Position numbers and translations under genes: made by a program | Assembly: GCA_043745195.1 (NCBI GenBank) | Contig: JAYTTF010000049.1 | Span: 1-64,000 of the forward strand | Reading direction: 5' to 3' | Length of the DNA stretch: 64,000 bases | Origin: JANXSF01 sp043745195 | GTDB lineage: Bacteria; Acidobacteriota; Terriglobia; Bryobacterales; Bryobacteraceae | The notes under the pieces: generated by a model | Databases searched by the model: none | The model's input: the letters and a program-made list of their open reading frames with translations, nothing else | What the model was told of the DNA's origin: nothing | Part shown: one piece after another, positions 33,961-43,874 of the stretch | Position numbering within the stretch: position 1 is the stretch's first letter | Layout of the letters: every line of letters begins with the position of its first letter

Positions 33961-36900
33961 TTAGAATACGAAACGCAAGCCGAATTGAATAATGCGCATG
34001 GGTTGAATCGTTGAAGTAATTTGCCCAGGAGCACCGGCATCTTTCACGCCGATGTTCTGAACAGGATCCGCTCCACCAGGTGCTGAAGGCAAATAGGCCG
34101 GGCCCGTTCGCAGACCGCGGTTTGGAATTCCGAAGTTGGGATGGTTTGCAATGTTGAACATTTCCGCGCGGAACTGCACATTCATTGTTTCCCGGAAACG
34201 GAAGTTCTTGAGTAATGACATATCGACGTTCTTCATTCCAGGACCATCCAGTACCGAAACACCCGAATTGCCGTAATGGCAGCGTTCGGGGAAGCGAGTG
34301 TCCTGGCACGAGACAACCTTGAAGGCGGATGGGTCAAAGAAGCGTTGCACACTTCCATTGTCGATCACACCACTGCCTATTCGATCCGGCCGTACTGGCG
34401 AGTTTGCAGTGTTCAAGGTATTGCCCTGTGCAACAGTAAACGGAAATCCAGTCCGCAACGTCACGATCCCGGTCACTTGCCATCCACCCAAAATATACTT
34501 GCCCGCACCACTTTTCATTCCAGCGAAAGTAGGTATTTCGTAGATGAAATTGGAAACAATATTGTGACGGACATCGAAAGGATAGCGGCCTTTTTCTGGC
34601 AGCCGGTTGCGAGGATTCTGCCAGGTATTGGTTGTTCCGCCGAATGCTTCATTGCGGCCATACCCTTCACCCAACGATTGGCTGTAGGTATAAGCAATCC
34701 CAAATTGCAGACCATGAGACATGCGCTTTTCGTAATTCATCTGCAGGCCGTGATACCAGGAGTTGGAACCATTGGTGAGGAAGCGAACTCGAGTCAAAGG
34801 ACGAAGTGGACCGCCAGGACCATCCACTACGAATTGGATAGGCCGACGAAGCTGCACTGTGGAAGTGGGAGTGTCGAAAGCAGGATCGGGGTTGTTGTAT
34901 TCCCAAGTACTATCAATGTTTGTTCCCTTGCTGCCAACATATCCAACCGTCAACACTTGACGACCTGGAAGTTGCCGTTGGATATCAAAGCTCCATTGCG
35001 CTATGTAAGGTTGCAGGTTTGTCTTGTCCAAGGTGTTGGCATTGATTGCGCTGGTGGTGTTCACAACTCCAAACGGTGCAGCGAATGTAAGTGGTGTAGC
35101 TGCTAACAATTTTCCTGTGGCGTCCGCACCACTGGCAAAGTTACTGGAACCGGAGAGTGGAGGATTCAAGTTCAAAATCGTGTAATTATTCAACTGGTGA
35201 ACGTTGTAGTAAATACCGAAGCCAGCGCGCACAACCGTCTTTTCTGAAGCGCGATAGGCTATGCCAAGGCGCGGCATGAACAGCGTTTTTTGAGGATTGT
35301 AGAAGTTATACTGATTGCGAATGGTGGGCAACAAAGTTGGAAAGCCATTAACTTTGTCCTCAAAGCTTAACGTCCGCCACAAACCCCGAACGTCTTTGGC
35401 CATGGAGTTGAATTCGTATCGAACACCAATATTGATGGTCAACCGGCGATTCACCTTCCAATCGTCCTGCGCATAAAATGCAATGCGGTTTTGGTTCGAT
35501 TCCGTAAGTGGCAGTCCTTCCGGTGAATTGGACGAAGATGGATATCCCAGCAGGAATGCGGCTAAACCGCTGCGGGCAATGTTGTCAGCGAAGGCCAAAT
35601 CGCCCCGAGCCGTGTTCGCTGCACCTCGGAACAAACTTACAAAACGGTAGTCCATTCCAAATTTCATGTTATGGGTGCCGCGATTGTAAGTCACGTTGTC
35701 GTTGATCTGATGGACGTTATTGAAGTCGAAGCCGTTGCCGCCATCCCGATCCCCAATTCCAAGAAAGCCGTTAATGTTGAACGAAGGAAGACCCGCTTCA
35801 CGCGATGTGAACTTTCGGTTGGCGTCCGTCAAAAGCCGGAAGCCCGTTAGTCCGATGGTGTCCAAATCAAAGCTGGTATTGGAGCGCGGATTCAAAGTGT
35901 TGTCTACCGATCGGTTGTAGCCATACCGCAATTCGTTGATCAACGAAGGAGTAAAAATGTGTAGCCACTGCGTTGCCACATTTTGATTGCGGCCCGCCAC
36001 GAAGTATTGAAACAAGGGGTTATCACCTGGCGTTGTGAAGAAGGTAATATCCTGGAATGCGTACCGCCCAAAGATCTTGTCCTTGGCTGAAAAGTTGTGA
36101 TCTCCGCGGACGAACACTTGATCTTCGTCCTGCTTCACACCACCTTCACCGAAGTAGTTGGATCCGGAAATGGGGTCGGGCTTGGCAACTTGTGCGGTTG
36201 GAAAGTACGCGAACAAAGCCTTCGCAGTGGGGCTGATTCTGCTGGCGGGAATAATATTCCCTGGGAACGGAGTGCCCGTGAGAGGATCGGTGATAGCGAC
36301 GTTTTGCGCTGCATTAGGACGATTCAAGAATGCACTCAGATCGCCATTCTTCATTGCTTCCGTAGGAACATTGGCGTTGCCCACCAATCCAGGCTGGCGG
36401 CGCGCACGGTGTTCATAGTTCACCATGAAGAAGGTCTTATCCTTCCCGTTATAGAGTTTCGGGATTAGCACTGGGCCGGTCCAAACTCCACCGTATTGAT
36501 TCTGCCGTAGCTTGTCTTTGGGACGCCGTACGGCTGTTGCTGAGTTGAAATAGTTTTGGAAATAGGCTTCAGCATCAAACTTGTCGTTACGCAGAAATTC
36601 AAACAGCGAACCGTGCATTGCGTTCGAACCGCTCTTGGTAATGATCATTACCTGTGCACCAGAGTTGGTTCCGTATTCCGCCGAATAGGATCCGGAGAGC
36701 ACCTTGAATTCTTCAATCGCTTCAGTGGATGGTGAAAATGGAATGGTGTTGACGCGCGGCTCAGTTGCCACAACGCCATCCAACGTTCCATGCATATTCG
36801 TATCGCGCTGGCCGTTTGCGGAAATTGAAATAGCTTGGCCCGCGATTGGTACCCCACCGCCTCCGCCAGTCAATCCGTCAAAACCCATGCGCCCACCAAA

Positions 36901-37383
36901 CTGAACACCAGGCTGCATCACAGCCAAACCTGCAAGGTTGCGTCCGTTCAAAGGAAGTTCTACAACACGGCGCTGTTCCACTACTTGGCCCAGTGACGAT
37001 TCGTCCGTCTTCAACTGCGCAACTTCAGCGGTGATGGTAACCAGTTCGGTTTGCGCACCAACTTCAAGTCGGAAGTCCACTCGGGCCTTCTGGTTGATCT
37101 GCAATTCAATGCCCTTTTGGGTTTCGGTTTTAAAGCCTTTGGTTTCCACCGTAACGCTGTACATGCCGACGTCAAGAAGAGGGAAACCGTAATCACCAGT
37201 AGCATTGGAAGTAACTTCACGGCGAATGCCCGTATTAATATTGAAGGATGTAACTTTGGCCCCAGTCACAAGAGCACCCGAGGAATCAGTTACCGTTCCT
37301 AAAATAGTTGTGGAAGTGGTTTGAGCCCCAGCGGGGAACACCGAAACAAATAGCGAAACCAAAAGCGGAAGTACACGTTTCAT
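33961..37383 (-). CDS. TonB-dependent receptor, Oar-like, with carboxypeptidase-regulatory domain
   Basis: This 1140-residue protein has a signal peptide (KRVLPLLVSLFVSVFPAGAQ). An N-terminal beta-sandwich domain follows (TTILGTVTDSSGALVTGAKVTSFN...), then the plug with VVELPLNGRNLAGLAVMQPGVQ, and a large barrel that ends in aromatic FGLRFVF. It is the paralogous outer-membrane family expanded in Acidobacteriota and takes up large, often carbohydrate, ligands. The ATG at 37383 has a perfect ribosome site (AGGAGG, five bases before it). It forms a unit with the downstream amidohydrolase. Confidence 0.93.
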   Translation of the reverse strand: MKRVLPLLVSLFVSVFPAGAQTTSTTILGTVTDSSGALVTGAKVTSFNINTGIRREVTSNATGDYGFPLLDVGMYSVTVETKGFKTETQKGIELQINQKARVDFRLEVGAQTELVTITAEVAQLKTDESSLGQVVEQRRVVELPLNGRNLAGLAVMQPGVQFGGRMGFDGLTGGGGGVPIAGQAISISANGQRDTNMHGTLDGVVATEPRVNTIPFSPSTEAIEEFKVLSGSYSAEYGTNSGAQVMIITKSGSNAMHGSLFEFLRNDKFDAEAYFQNYFNSATAVRRPKDKLRQNQYGGVWTGPVLIPKLYNGKDKTFFMVNYEHRARRQPGLVGNANVPTEAMKNGDLSAFLNRPNAAQNVAITDPLTGTPFPGNIIPASRISPTAKALFAYFPTAQVAKPDPISGSNYFGEGGVKQDEDQVFVRGDHNFSAKDKIFGRYAFQDITFFTTPGDNPLFQYFVAGRNQNVATQWLHIFTPSLINELRYGYNRSVDNTLNPRSNTSFDLDTIGLTGFRLLTDANRKFTSREAGLPSFNINGFLGIGDRDGGNGFDFNNVHQINDNVTYNRGTHNMKFGMDYRFVSLFRGAANTARGDLAFADNIARSGLAAFLLGYPSSSNSPEGLPLTESNQNRIAFYAQDDWKVNRRLTINIGVRYEFNSMAKDVRGLWRTLSFEDKVNGFPTLLPTIRNQYNFYNPQKTLFMPRLGIAYRASEKTVVRAGFGIYYNVHQLNNYTILNLNPPLSGSSNFASGADATGKLLAATPLTFAAPFGVVNTTSAINANTLDKTNLQPYIAQWSFDIQRQLPGRQVLTVGYVGSKGTNIDSTWEYNNPDPAFDTPTSTVQLRRPIQFVVDGPGGPLRPLTRVRFLTNGSNSWYHGLQMNYEKRMSHGLQFGIAYTYSQSLGEGYGRNEAFGGTTNTWQNPRNRLPEKGRYPFDVRHNIVSNFIYEIPTFAGMKSGAGKYILGGWQVTGIVTLRTGFPFTVAQGNTLNTANSPVRPDRIGSGVIDNGSVQRFFDPSAFKVVSCQDTRFPERCHYGNSGVSVLDGPGMKNVDMSLLKNFRFRETMNVQFRAEMFNIANHPNFGIPNRGLRTGPAYLPSAPGGADPVQNIGVKDAGAPGQITSTIQPMRIIQFGLRFVF

Positions 37384-37461
37384 TGAAGCCTCCTGGAAAG
37401 ATTTAGTCATTGAAGTAATGCTAATTGGCGGAGGGAGCAAAGTCAATCGTCATCGCCAACT

Positions 37462-38754
37462 TTATCCTGCTGCCGCTCCTGATGCTTTCCAGTGAATTCC
37501 TTCGTTGGCCATGGATTCAACCAGCGATTCAAACGCACGGGGATCAATGATATAAGACTGCGCACCTTGATAATCAACACTGGCCGCCATGCCTTGTCCG
37601 CTAAGCATGATGCAAAGTTGCAATTCTCCAGGAGTCAGAATTGCGGCGTCGAGTCTAGCTGACCCTTCCGGACCCACCGTCACTTTTCGCAATAAGGACC
37701 TCAAGAATGCCGGATCATCCATACCCTCAAGACGCGCCCCCGCTCGCAGCCATTGCTGCTCTTTTGGTCCAAAGAAATGGGGACCCGAAGCGTAGGCAAG
37801 CAGAAAGACTATGATGTCTATGAAAGCCGCCAGCGTGAAGGAAAGCACATGCCTTGGCGTGGGTGCTTGTACAAGTTCGGTAATTGCCAGCAGCAAGTCT
37901 TCTTGTCCAGAAACAGTCTTGTCGATAGACGCCGCATAGCTGGGCACTTCCGGTTTCTCCAATTTGCCTTGGTGCAGTGCTTCAGCCATATCGTTCCAAG
38001 GGATGCCGTCCAAGGCTTCATGATAGGCACGCAGCTGTTTTTCCGTAGGATCAAGCGGCTTGCTTTGCACCCGGTATGCACGTAGGCGAGTCAGGCTGGT
38101 TTCCAGTTGCTTTTGCGTTTCACTCGCCAGCTTGGAATAACGATCGAATGCAGTGTAACGAACCCCTTCGCCGGTTCCTTCTTTATAAGCTCCGCCAACT
38201 CCCTTTGCCTCTTTCGCTACAGCTTCACGGACCTTGGCCAGGTAAGGGTCTGTGTCTTGAGCCGCTGAAATATGGCCGTAAGTTTTTTCAGCCACCGTCA
38301 TTTCATCCAACGCCAGCACATGTCTGCGAGCCTCGGTGGCAGCACCTGCCAGTTGCTCTTCCGTTTTTTGCGACGCTGAATTCAAAGTGTCGTAGAGTTG
38401 CCGTTGCACCAGTGCCGGGCGCTCCTTGGCGGCAAACCAGGTGTAAAGACTAACGTAGGAAAACCCAATAGACACGGTCGCGGTCATCACATAGACAGTG
38501 ATCAACAGTGCACGGCCAGTTCTGGAAAACCCTATCAGCCAGGCAACCAGTATAAGTGCTGATTGCACTCCTAACGATGCAAGCAGTGCGAACCATTGTG
38601 ATAGATACAATTCCATACCCGCCATGGTGGTGTACCAGGAGACGATGGAGAGAAGGCAGCTGGCAACAAACAGGCCGCTGACCATGGACTTGCTGACAGA
38701 TGAAATTGAGTTACGCGAAGTAGATGAAAAGGACACACGTCCTCCTGTGTTCAC
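37462..38754 (-). CDS. Unknown membrane protein with large helical domain
   Basis: This 430-residue protein has hydrophobic segments at about 24-45, 50-72, 82-105 and 310-332. Between them lies a long, charged, probably coiled-coil domain (QTEEQLAGAATEARRHVLALDEM and EKQLRAYHEALDGIPWNDMAEAL). A soluble C-terminal region contains FGPKEQQWLRAGARLEGMDDPAFLRSLLRKV and LTPGELQLCIML. I recognise no family. The start at GTG 38754 is uncertain. It ends upstream of the TonB receptor on the same strand with a 78-base gap. Confidence 0.65.
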   Translation of the reverse strand: MNTGGRVSFSSTSRNSISSVSKSMVSGLFVASCLLSIVSWYTTMAGMELYLSQWFALLASLGVQSALILVAWLIGFSRTGRALLITVYVMTATVSIGFSYVSLYTWFAAKERPALVQRQLYDTLNSASQKTEEQLAGAATEARRHVLALDEMTVAEKTYGHISAAQDTDPYLAKVREAVAKEAKGVGGAYKEGTGEGVRYTAFDRYSKLASETQKQLETSLTRLRAYRVQSKPLDPTEKQLRAYHEALDGIPWNDMAEALHQGKLEKPEVPSYAASIDKTVSGQEDLLLAITELVQAPTPRHVLSFTLAAFIDIIVFLLAYASGPHFFGPKEQQWLRAGARLEGMDDPAFLRSLLRKVTVGPEGSARLDAAILTPGELQLCIMLSGQGMAASVDYQGAQSYIIDPRAFESLVESMANEGIHWKASGAAAG

Positions 38755-38795
38755 CTACGCAACTACAATTGGATTTGTTCCATCAAGAAAGAAGT

Positions 38796-40202
38796 TTACA
38801 CTGGCACTAGAATATTCAGTGGATTTTTCTGCGGCCTGGGCTTGGTGCGTGCCGTCTTCAAATACTTTTCGATCTTTGCCAGAATCACCGGCTCCTGCTT
38901 AGCCACGTCCTTCGATTCCGTAGGATCGGTTTTCAGGTTATACAGCTCCAGCGCCACTCCTGGTTTGGGCCTCACCGCTTTCCAATCTCCCATGCGCACC
39001 GCTTGCATCGGCACTTCATCGGGGAAGGTGCCAGTCTTTCCATCGTAACGGGGCAACTCCCAATACAGAAACTCCGCCTGTTCCTGTTTGCCGCCAAGCA
39101 ACGTTGGCAAAACGGACCGGCCATCCATGCCCAACGGCGATTTTGTCCCGGCAATCTCTGCAGCAGTGGGAGGGAAGTCAACAAACATCCAGGGGAAATC
39201 ACTGGTTTTACCCGCAGGAATTTTTCCAGGCCAGCGGGCAATCATCGGAACGCGAATGCCGCCTTCATAGAAGTTTTGTTTGTGGCCGCGCAGGCCGCCG
39301 GTGCTGTTGAAAAATCCTCCATCGTCCCACAGGGCAGTGGCTGAACCATTGTCGGAGGTGAAAAATACAACCGTGTCGTTATCCAGATTCAAGCGTTTTA
39401 ATTCGTCCATGATTCTGCCGACGTAGGTATCAAGACGTGAAATCATGCCGGCATATGTGGAAAGAGGATAAGCCTGATCGGCGTAATGTTTCCGGGGGTC
39501 AACGTAAGGTTTGGGTTCTTTGAACGTCGCCGAATAAGGGTCCACCGAATCTTTCGGAGCCAGCAGTTCAAGGTGCGGAATGGTAAATGGGGCGTAAAGG
39601 AAGAAGGGCTGCTTCGCATTGCTGCCGATGAATTGAACGGCTGCCCCGGCGATCAGATCGTTAGCAAATGCCCCGCGTTCATTCGCACCATTTTCAGGCA
39701 AGCGAAGAATTTCGTCGTCTTCAATCAAATACCCCGGATATTGGAAATGCGCGTGAACCTGGTGCAAATATCCCAAGAATCGATCAAAGCCATGCTTGGA
39801 GGGCACACCATCTGTCTTAAGATCTCCAAGCCCCCACTTACCAAAACAGCCGCAAGTGTAGCCCACCTGTTTAAGCGTTTGCGCCACTGTATAATCACTC
39901 GCCAACAGCGGAGCGCCACCCGGGTTAGATCGAATACTGGTATGGCCGCCATGAAGACCAGTCATCAAAACACTTCGCGATGGAGCGCAAACCGTGCAGC
40001 CCGCATAGGCATGAGTGAAGCGGGTCCCCTCCTTGGCCAGACGGTCAATGTTGGGGGTCTTAATATGCTTCTGCCCATAGCAGCCCAGATCACCGTAACC
40101 CATATCGTCAGCCATGATCCAAACAATGTTCGGCTTACGTGTGGGCTGCGCGGACAAGGCTGCAGCGCTGAAGGAGCTTAAAAGAAATTGGCGGCGATTC
40201 AT
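38796..40202 (-). CDS. Secreted type I sulfatase (arylsulfatase)
   Basis: This 468-residue protein has a Tat-like leader (MNRRQFLLSSFSAAALSAQ). The sulfatase core is NIVWIMADDMGYGDLGCYG (metal ligands) and the formylglycine site CAPSR with Cys72 in TVCAPSRSVLMTG, followed by HGGHTSIRSN. Later motifs include FFTSDNGSATALW. The Cys must be converted by a formylglycine-generating enzyme not seen in this window. It would release sulfate from extracellular esters, possibly polysaccharides. Confidence 0.93.
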   Translation of the reverse strand: MNRRQFLLSSFSAAALSAQPTRKPNIVWIMADDMGYGDLGCYGQKHIKTPNIDRLAKEGTRFTHAYAGCTVCAPSRSVLMTGLHGGHTSIRSNPGGAPLLASDYTVAQTLKQVGYTCGCFGKWGLGDLKTDGVPSKHGFDRFLGYLHQVHAHFQYPGYLIEDDEILRLPENGANERGAFANDLIAGAAVQFIGSNAKQPFFLYAPFTIPHLELLAPKDSVDPYSATFKEPKPYVDPRKHYADQAYPLSTYAGMISRLDTYVGRIMDELKRLNLDNDTVVFFTSDNGSATALWDDGGFFNSTGGLRGHKQNFYEGGIRVPMIARWPGKIPAGKTSDFPWMFVDFPPTAAEIAGTKSPLGMDGRSVLPTLLGGKQEQAEFLYWELPRYDGKTGTFPDEVPMQAVRMGDWKAVRPKPGVALELYNLKTDPTESKDVAKQEPVILAKIEKYLKTARTKPRPQKNPLNILVPV

Positions 40203-40215
40203 AAGTTACTCACGT

Positions 40216-40557
40216 TTAGTATCGCGGAACTGTGGCATCAATGTCACGGCTCCACTGATCGATGCCTCCAATTAAACTAGTGCAGTTTTCCAACCCCTGA
40301 TGCCGCAACCATTGCACAACGTTTAAGCTGCGCACGCCGTGATGGCAGATCACTAAAAGCGGCGATTGATCGGCCTGCGCTTCCAATTCCTGCAATCGAT
40401 TTGGTACAGACCCCATGGGCACCAAATTTGAACCAGTAATGGCCGCAGTCTGAAACTCCCACTGCTCACGGACATCAATAATACAGAACTTTTCTCCGGC
40501 AGCAATGCGTTCTTGCACCTTAATTGGCGACAACTCTAACGGTATTGCTTCGTGCAC
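40216..40557 (-). CDS. Rhodanese-domain sulfurtransferase
   Basis: This 113-residue single-domain rhodanese contains LSPIKVQERIAAGEKFCIIDVREQWEFQTAAI and the active-site loop LLVICHHGVRS with the catalytic Cys. The end is GLENCTSLIGGIDQWS. GTG 40557 follows a purine-rich ribosome site; the longer frame reads through the divergent gene. Only 38 bases separate it from the DUF1080 gene, so two promoters must overlap there. Confidence 0.9.
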   Translation of the reverse strand: MHEAIPLELSPIKVQERIAAGEKFCIIDVREQWEFQTAAITGSNLVPMGSVPNRLQELEAQADQSPLLVICHHGVRSLNVVQWLRHQGLENCTSLIGGIDQWSRDIDATVPRY

Positions 40558-40595
40558 ACTTTCCCCCTGCGTCGAATTGTAGTAATAATAGAGCC

Positions 40596-41306
40596 GTGAA
40601 GCAAATAACACTGGTAATGTTTTTCGCGCTTGTTGCCGCAGGACAGCAAGCAATGACTCCGCAGGTAGTGGAACCCGGTGGCCCAGGCAAGGCCCCGTCG
40701 GACGCGGTGGTTTTATTCGACGGAAAAGATACCTCTTCATGGACGAAAACAGATGGCTCTAGTATTGGCTGCCTAGTGAAGGATACGGAGCTACTGTGCT
40801 CTTCCGGCGTTGGCGATATTGTTACCAAGCACAAGTTCAACAACGCGCAGATTCACTTGGAATTTGCACCGCCGTTGATGCCTGAAAGTAAGGGCCAGTT
40901 GAAAGGAAACAGCGGCGTTTATATTCACCAGTTGTACGAAATCCAAATTCTGGATTCCTATAACAATCCCACCTACGCCACCGGCATTGCAGGCGCTTTA
41001 TATGGACAGGCTCCGCCGCTGGTGAATGCCGCGCTTCCGCCCGAACATTGGCAGAGTTACGATATTGTGTTCCATGCACCGCAATGCAGCTCCGATGGAA
41101 AGCTGATGGCGCAGGGCACGGTGACCGTTTTTTGGAATGGCGTCCTGGTGCAGGATCATACTCCGATTCTGGAATCAGCGAAGAGCTGTGCCGAGGGGCG
41201 GCGAGGTGCACCGGGTCCCTTAATGCTGCAGGATCATAGCGGCTTCAAGGATGCTCCCCAGACCACCATGAAGTTCCGCAACATCTGGCTGCGGGAATTA
41301 AAGTAG
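40596..41306 (+). CDS. Secreted DUF1080 (3-keto-glycoside hydrolase-like) protein
   Basis: This 236-residue protein starts at GTG and has a signal peptide (KQITLVMFFALVAAG). The DUF1080 jelly roll includes AVVLFDGKDTSSWTK, HKFNNAQIHLEFAPP, KGNSGVYIHQLYEIQILDSY and TMKFRNIWLREL. The NSGVYIxxxYExQILDSY block is a hallmark of the longer branch of the family. It is less closely related to the protein at 5939-6544 than to typical family members. The carbohydrate substrate is unknown. Confidence 0.88.
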   Translation: MKQITLVMFFALVAAGQQAMTPQVVEPGGPGKAPSDAVVLFDGKDTSSWTKTDGSSIGCLVKDTELLCSSGVGDIVTKHKFNNAQIHLEFAPPLMPESKGQLKGNSGVYIHQLYEIQILDSYNNPTYATGIAGALYGQAPPLVNAALPPEHWQSYDIVFHAPQCSSDGKLMAQGTVTVFWNGVLVQDHTPILESAKSCAEGRRGAPGPLMLQDHSGFKDAPQTTMKFRNIWLRELK

Positions 41307-41341
41307 TCTAAATCGAATGTGAGAAGGCTAAAATATAGCGA

Positions 41342-42145
41342 GTGAAACAAATTTTTCTCGCCGTATCATGCCTTGCCGCCCTTGCCCAAGATCCTGAAAA
41401 CTGGAAGCGCCCCATTGCGCCCTTCCAAATCTCCGGCAACGTCTACTACGTCGGCACAGAAGACCTTGGCTGCTATCTGGTCACAACTAAGCAAGGTCAC
41501 ATTCTAATCAATACCGGGCTTGTCGATTCCCTGCCTCTTATCAACCAGAGCATCGAGAAGCTCGGCTTCCAACTGAAGGACATCAAAATCCTTCTCACCA
41601 TGCAAGCCCACTACGATCACGTGGCCGCAATGGCGGAAGTGCAAATAGCCGCTGGCGCGAAAATGTATGCAACCCCGGGCGATAAAGCAGCGTTGGAAAG
41701 TGGCGGTAAGATCGACGGATTCGGCGATTCCCCTGCCTACCAATTCACTCCCATCCGGGTTTATAAAATTCTCAAGGATCGAGAAACCATCAAGCTCGGC
41801 GATGCCAAAATTACAGTGCTCTTCCATTCCGGCCACACCAAAGGTGCAGCCAGCTATCAAATAACGGGCAAGGGTAAACCGGTGTTGCTAGTGAACATTC
41901 CCAGCGTGGTGCAACCGCTTGTTGGCAACAAAACTTACCCGAATGTTGTGGAAGATTTTGAACGCGCGTTTGTCGCCCAAAAGAAACTGCACCCTGGCAT
42001 CTGGCTAGCTGGGCACGCCTCGCAGTCGGGCATGCATACGAAATTGAAGGCCGGCAATTTTGATGATCCTCAAGGCTACACCAACGCCATCGCGAAGGCC
42101 GAAGCAGCTTTCCGCGAACGTTTAGCAAAAGAGCGGAAGCAATAA
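41342..42145 (+). CDS. GOB-like subclass B3 metallo-beta-lactamase
   Basis: This 267-residue protein starts at GTG and has a signal peptide (KQIFLAVSCLAALAQ). The metal motif reads QAHYDH (88-93) where most enzymes have HxHxDH; this Gln is the mark of the GOB branch of subclass B3. ILINTGL, HSGHTKG (His165) and LAGHASQSG (His225) complete the site and resemble GOB closely. Family members hydrolyse penicillins, cephalosporins and carbapenems. Environmental members may have other substrates. Confidence 0.85.
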   Translation: MKQIFLAVSCLAALAQDPENWKRPIAPFQISGNVYYVGTEDLGCYLVTTKQGHILINTGLVDSLPLINQSIEKLGFQLKDIKILLTMQAHYDHVAAMAEVQIAAGAKMYATPGDKAALESGGKIDGFGDSPAYQFTPIRVYKILKDRETIKLGDAKITVLFHSGHTKGAASYQITGKGKPVLLVNIPSVVQPLVGNKTYPNVVEDFERAFVAQKKLHPGIWLAGHASQSGMHTKLKAGNFDDPQGYTNAIAKAEAAFRERLAKERKQ

Positions 42146-42746
42146 TCATTTGTTCCCCTGCGGGTAGATTGTCTCGCCGCGCTCCAGCATTTCGACAAAC
42201 GTCTCAATCTTCTTCCGTCGAATGGCCTCGGTCTTCACGTTGTGAATCCGAAAGGCCATTGCAAAGCGATTCTGTGCGTTTAGTTGCTTAAACATTTCCC
42301 GGGCCTGCGGGCTGTCATCGATTGCGGCTTGCAACTCATCAGGGATCTTCATGTCTTTGCCGCTTCCATAAGCGCGGTCTCATCGCCTCAACGGCCTTCA
42401 GCCCGTGCTCTGTCATGCGGCCTTCCTTGATCAACCGCGCAACATTCTCAACATTGATCCGGCTCCAAACGCTCCTGTTGCGGCGCGGCGTGTAGCGCTG
42501 CAAGTAGCTCTTGTTGTCCAGACTCTTTTTCACCCCATCGATCCAGCGCCAGCAAAGCACCACGTCGAAAGCTTCCTTGGGGGTGATCGATTTTAGCCCC
42601 GAATTCAGCTTGTGAATTTTGATCCAGAGTTCGTCTTCCTTATCGTGGTGCTTGCCAAGCCACGCATAAAAATGATCGGAGTTCTTAAACTCGCGCACTT
42701 TGCCAGGATTGACTATGATTGCTGCCATATGGATGCGATCATTCAT
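42146..42746 (-). pseudogene. YdeI/OmpD-associated family protein split by a frameshift
   Basis: The first frame (from 42746) encodes AAIIVNPGKVREFKNSDHFYAWLGKHHDKEDELWIKI and continues to MTEHGLKAVEAM. The second frame resumes as DRAYGSGKDMKIPDELQAAIDDSPQAREMF and ends with ETIYPQGNK. Joined, they give the usual YdeI length of about 195 residues. The +1 shift falls near 42378-42385. The 5' end overlaps the FRG gene by eight bases. Each half alone lacks part of the fold, so the gene is probably dead. Confidence 0.82.
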
Positions 42747-43782
42747 GGAAGTCGGTTTGAGATGCGGCTTCTTGCTGCAGGAGCTTTACACCGTTTGCAA
42801 CGTACTGCTCCAATGACATGGCAACTGATCGGGCAAATCCGTCCGAGCCTGGGAAGAGCGAAGAATGATGGATATTCATGCGCCGTAATTCGGCCAAGAA
42901 TGGGAGACGATTCTCTCTTTTGACCCGGATTTTGCTAATGACGGAACGGGAGGCCTTCGATTGTACGAGCATAGTTAGCAGACAACTCTGAAAGGTGAAC
43001 TCGTGGGACGGCGCATAGAGGAACTCACCTTGCTGAATTAGCATTCTCTCGTTGAGCCTAGAGGTCTTTGCTTTCATCAGAATGTATTGGCATTTTGCGT
43101 TGTGGTAGTCATGGCCTAGAAGCCCCGGCTCGCCGTAAGGACCGCCCCGGGAGTCAATACTAGCTCTCGCCTCCTCGTATAGCTTCTTTGCACACTCCTC
43201 GAACCACTCCATGTCGATAGACCACAGTGCGGATTCTTCCACCGAATCGTCCCCCCTCTCGTCTTCGATTGCGAAGTAGAGGGCGACATACGGTGAATGC
43301 GTCCAGTCAAGTAGTCTAGTCGGAACACCATGATGTTGCATCAGCGCAAGCCAGTCTTCAAGTTCATCCTTGCCAGGGAGTTGCTCATGGAATAGATGGG
43401 CACCACGTTGAAATTCCTCGAGTATCCGGCCCTCATTTCCATCAGGATCGATCCTATGGTAGCGCGACCCGACAAAACGTCCAGATTTGGTTGGGTACGT
43501 CCTAAATACTGCACGTTCAAATGTAGGTGTAAGATGCCATGAGGATTTTCGATGACCTCGGAAACACCAGGGAGAGTTGAAGGCGGAACACCATTTCACG
43601 AAGTCACCCCAGGTTTCGATGACATCTGGTTCGGTGACGAGTTCGGAAAACTTGCTTCCGTAGGCACGTGCATCTTTCCTGCCCTCTTCTAGAAGGTTCT
43701 GGAGTCTTGATTGCCACTCGGAGTCATCCATGTCACCTAGTATGGTCGATCTTTGTTCTTCAATCTTGTTGGAATGAAGCAC
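42739..43782 (-). CDS. FRG-domain protein
   Basis: This 347-residue protein has the FRG domain: WGDFVKWCSAFNSPWCFRGHRKSSWHLTPTFER (about 58-90), then MQHHGVPTRLLDWTHSPYVALYFAIED (about 147-173). The domain is named after its conserved Phe-Arg-Gly and is found in phage, mobile-element and defence-associated proteins; its activity is unknown. A helical N-terminus and a C-terminal MLIQQGEFLYAP segment, typical of longer members, complete it. It stands divergent to the DUF488 gene with a 92-base spacer, so both could share regulation. Confidence 0.85.
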   Translation of the reverse strand: MLHSNKIEEQRSTILGDMDDSEWQSRLQNLLEEGRKDARAYGSKFSELVTEPDVIETWGDFVKWCSAFNSPWCFRGHRKSSWHLTPTFERAVFRTYPTKSGRFVGSRYHRIDPDGNEGRILEEFQRGAHLFHEQLPGKDELEDWLALMQHHGVPTRLLDWTHSPYVALYFAIEDERGDDSVEESALWSIDMEWFEECAKKLYEEARASIDSRGGPYGEPGLLGHDYHNAKCQYILMKAKTSRLNERMLIQQGEFLYAPSHEFTFQSCLLTMLVQSKASRSVISKIRVKRENRLPFLAELRRMNIHHSSLFPGSDGFARSVAMSLEQYVANGVKLLQQEAASQTDFHE

Positions 43783-43874
43783 ATTGGATGAGTCGTGGAC
43801 CGATATCCTCTGCCTAAGGCAAATCGGGCGCGCCCAAGATAGTACACTTGAATCTTAAACATTGAGGAGAGAAG

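Noticed and set aside
33090..33992. 300-residue plus-strand frame
   Set aside because: It is antisense to the amidohydrolase, which has all metal ligands and a signal peptide.
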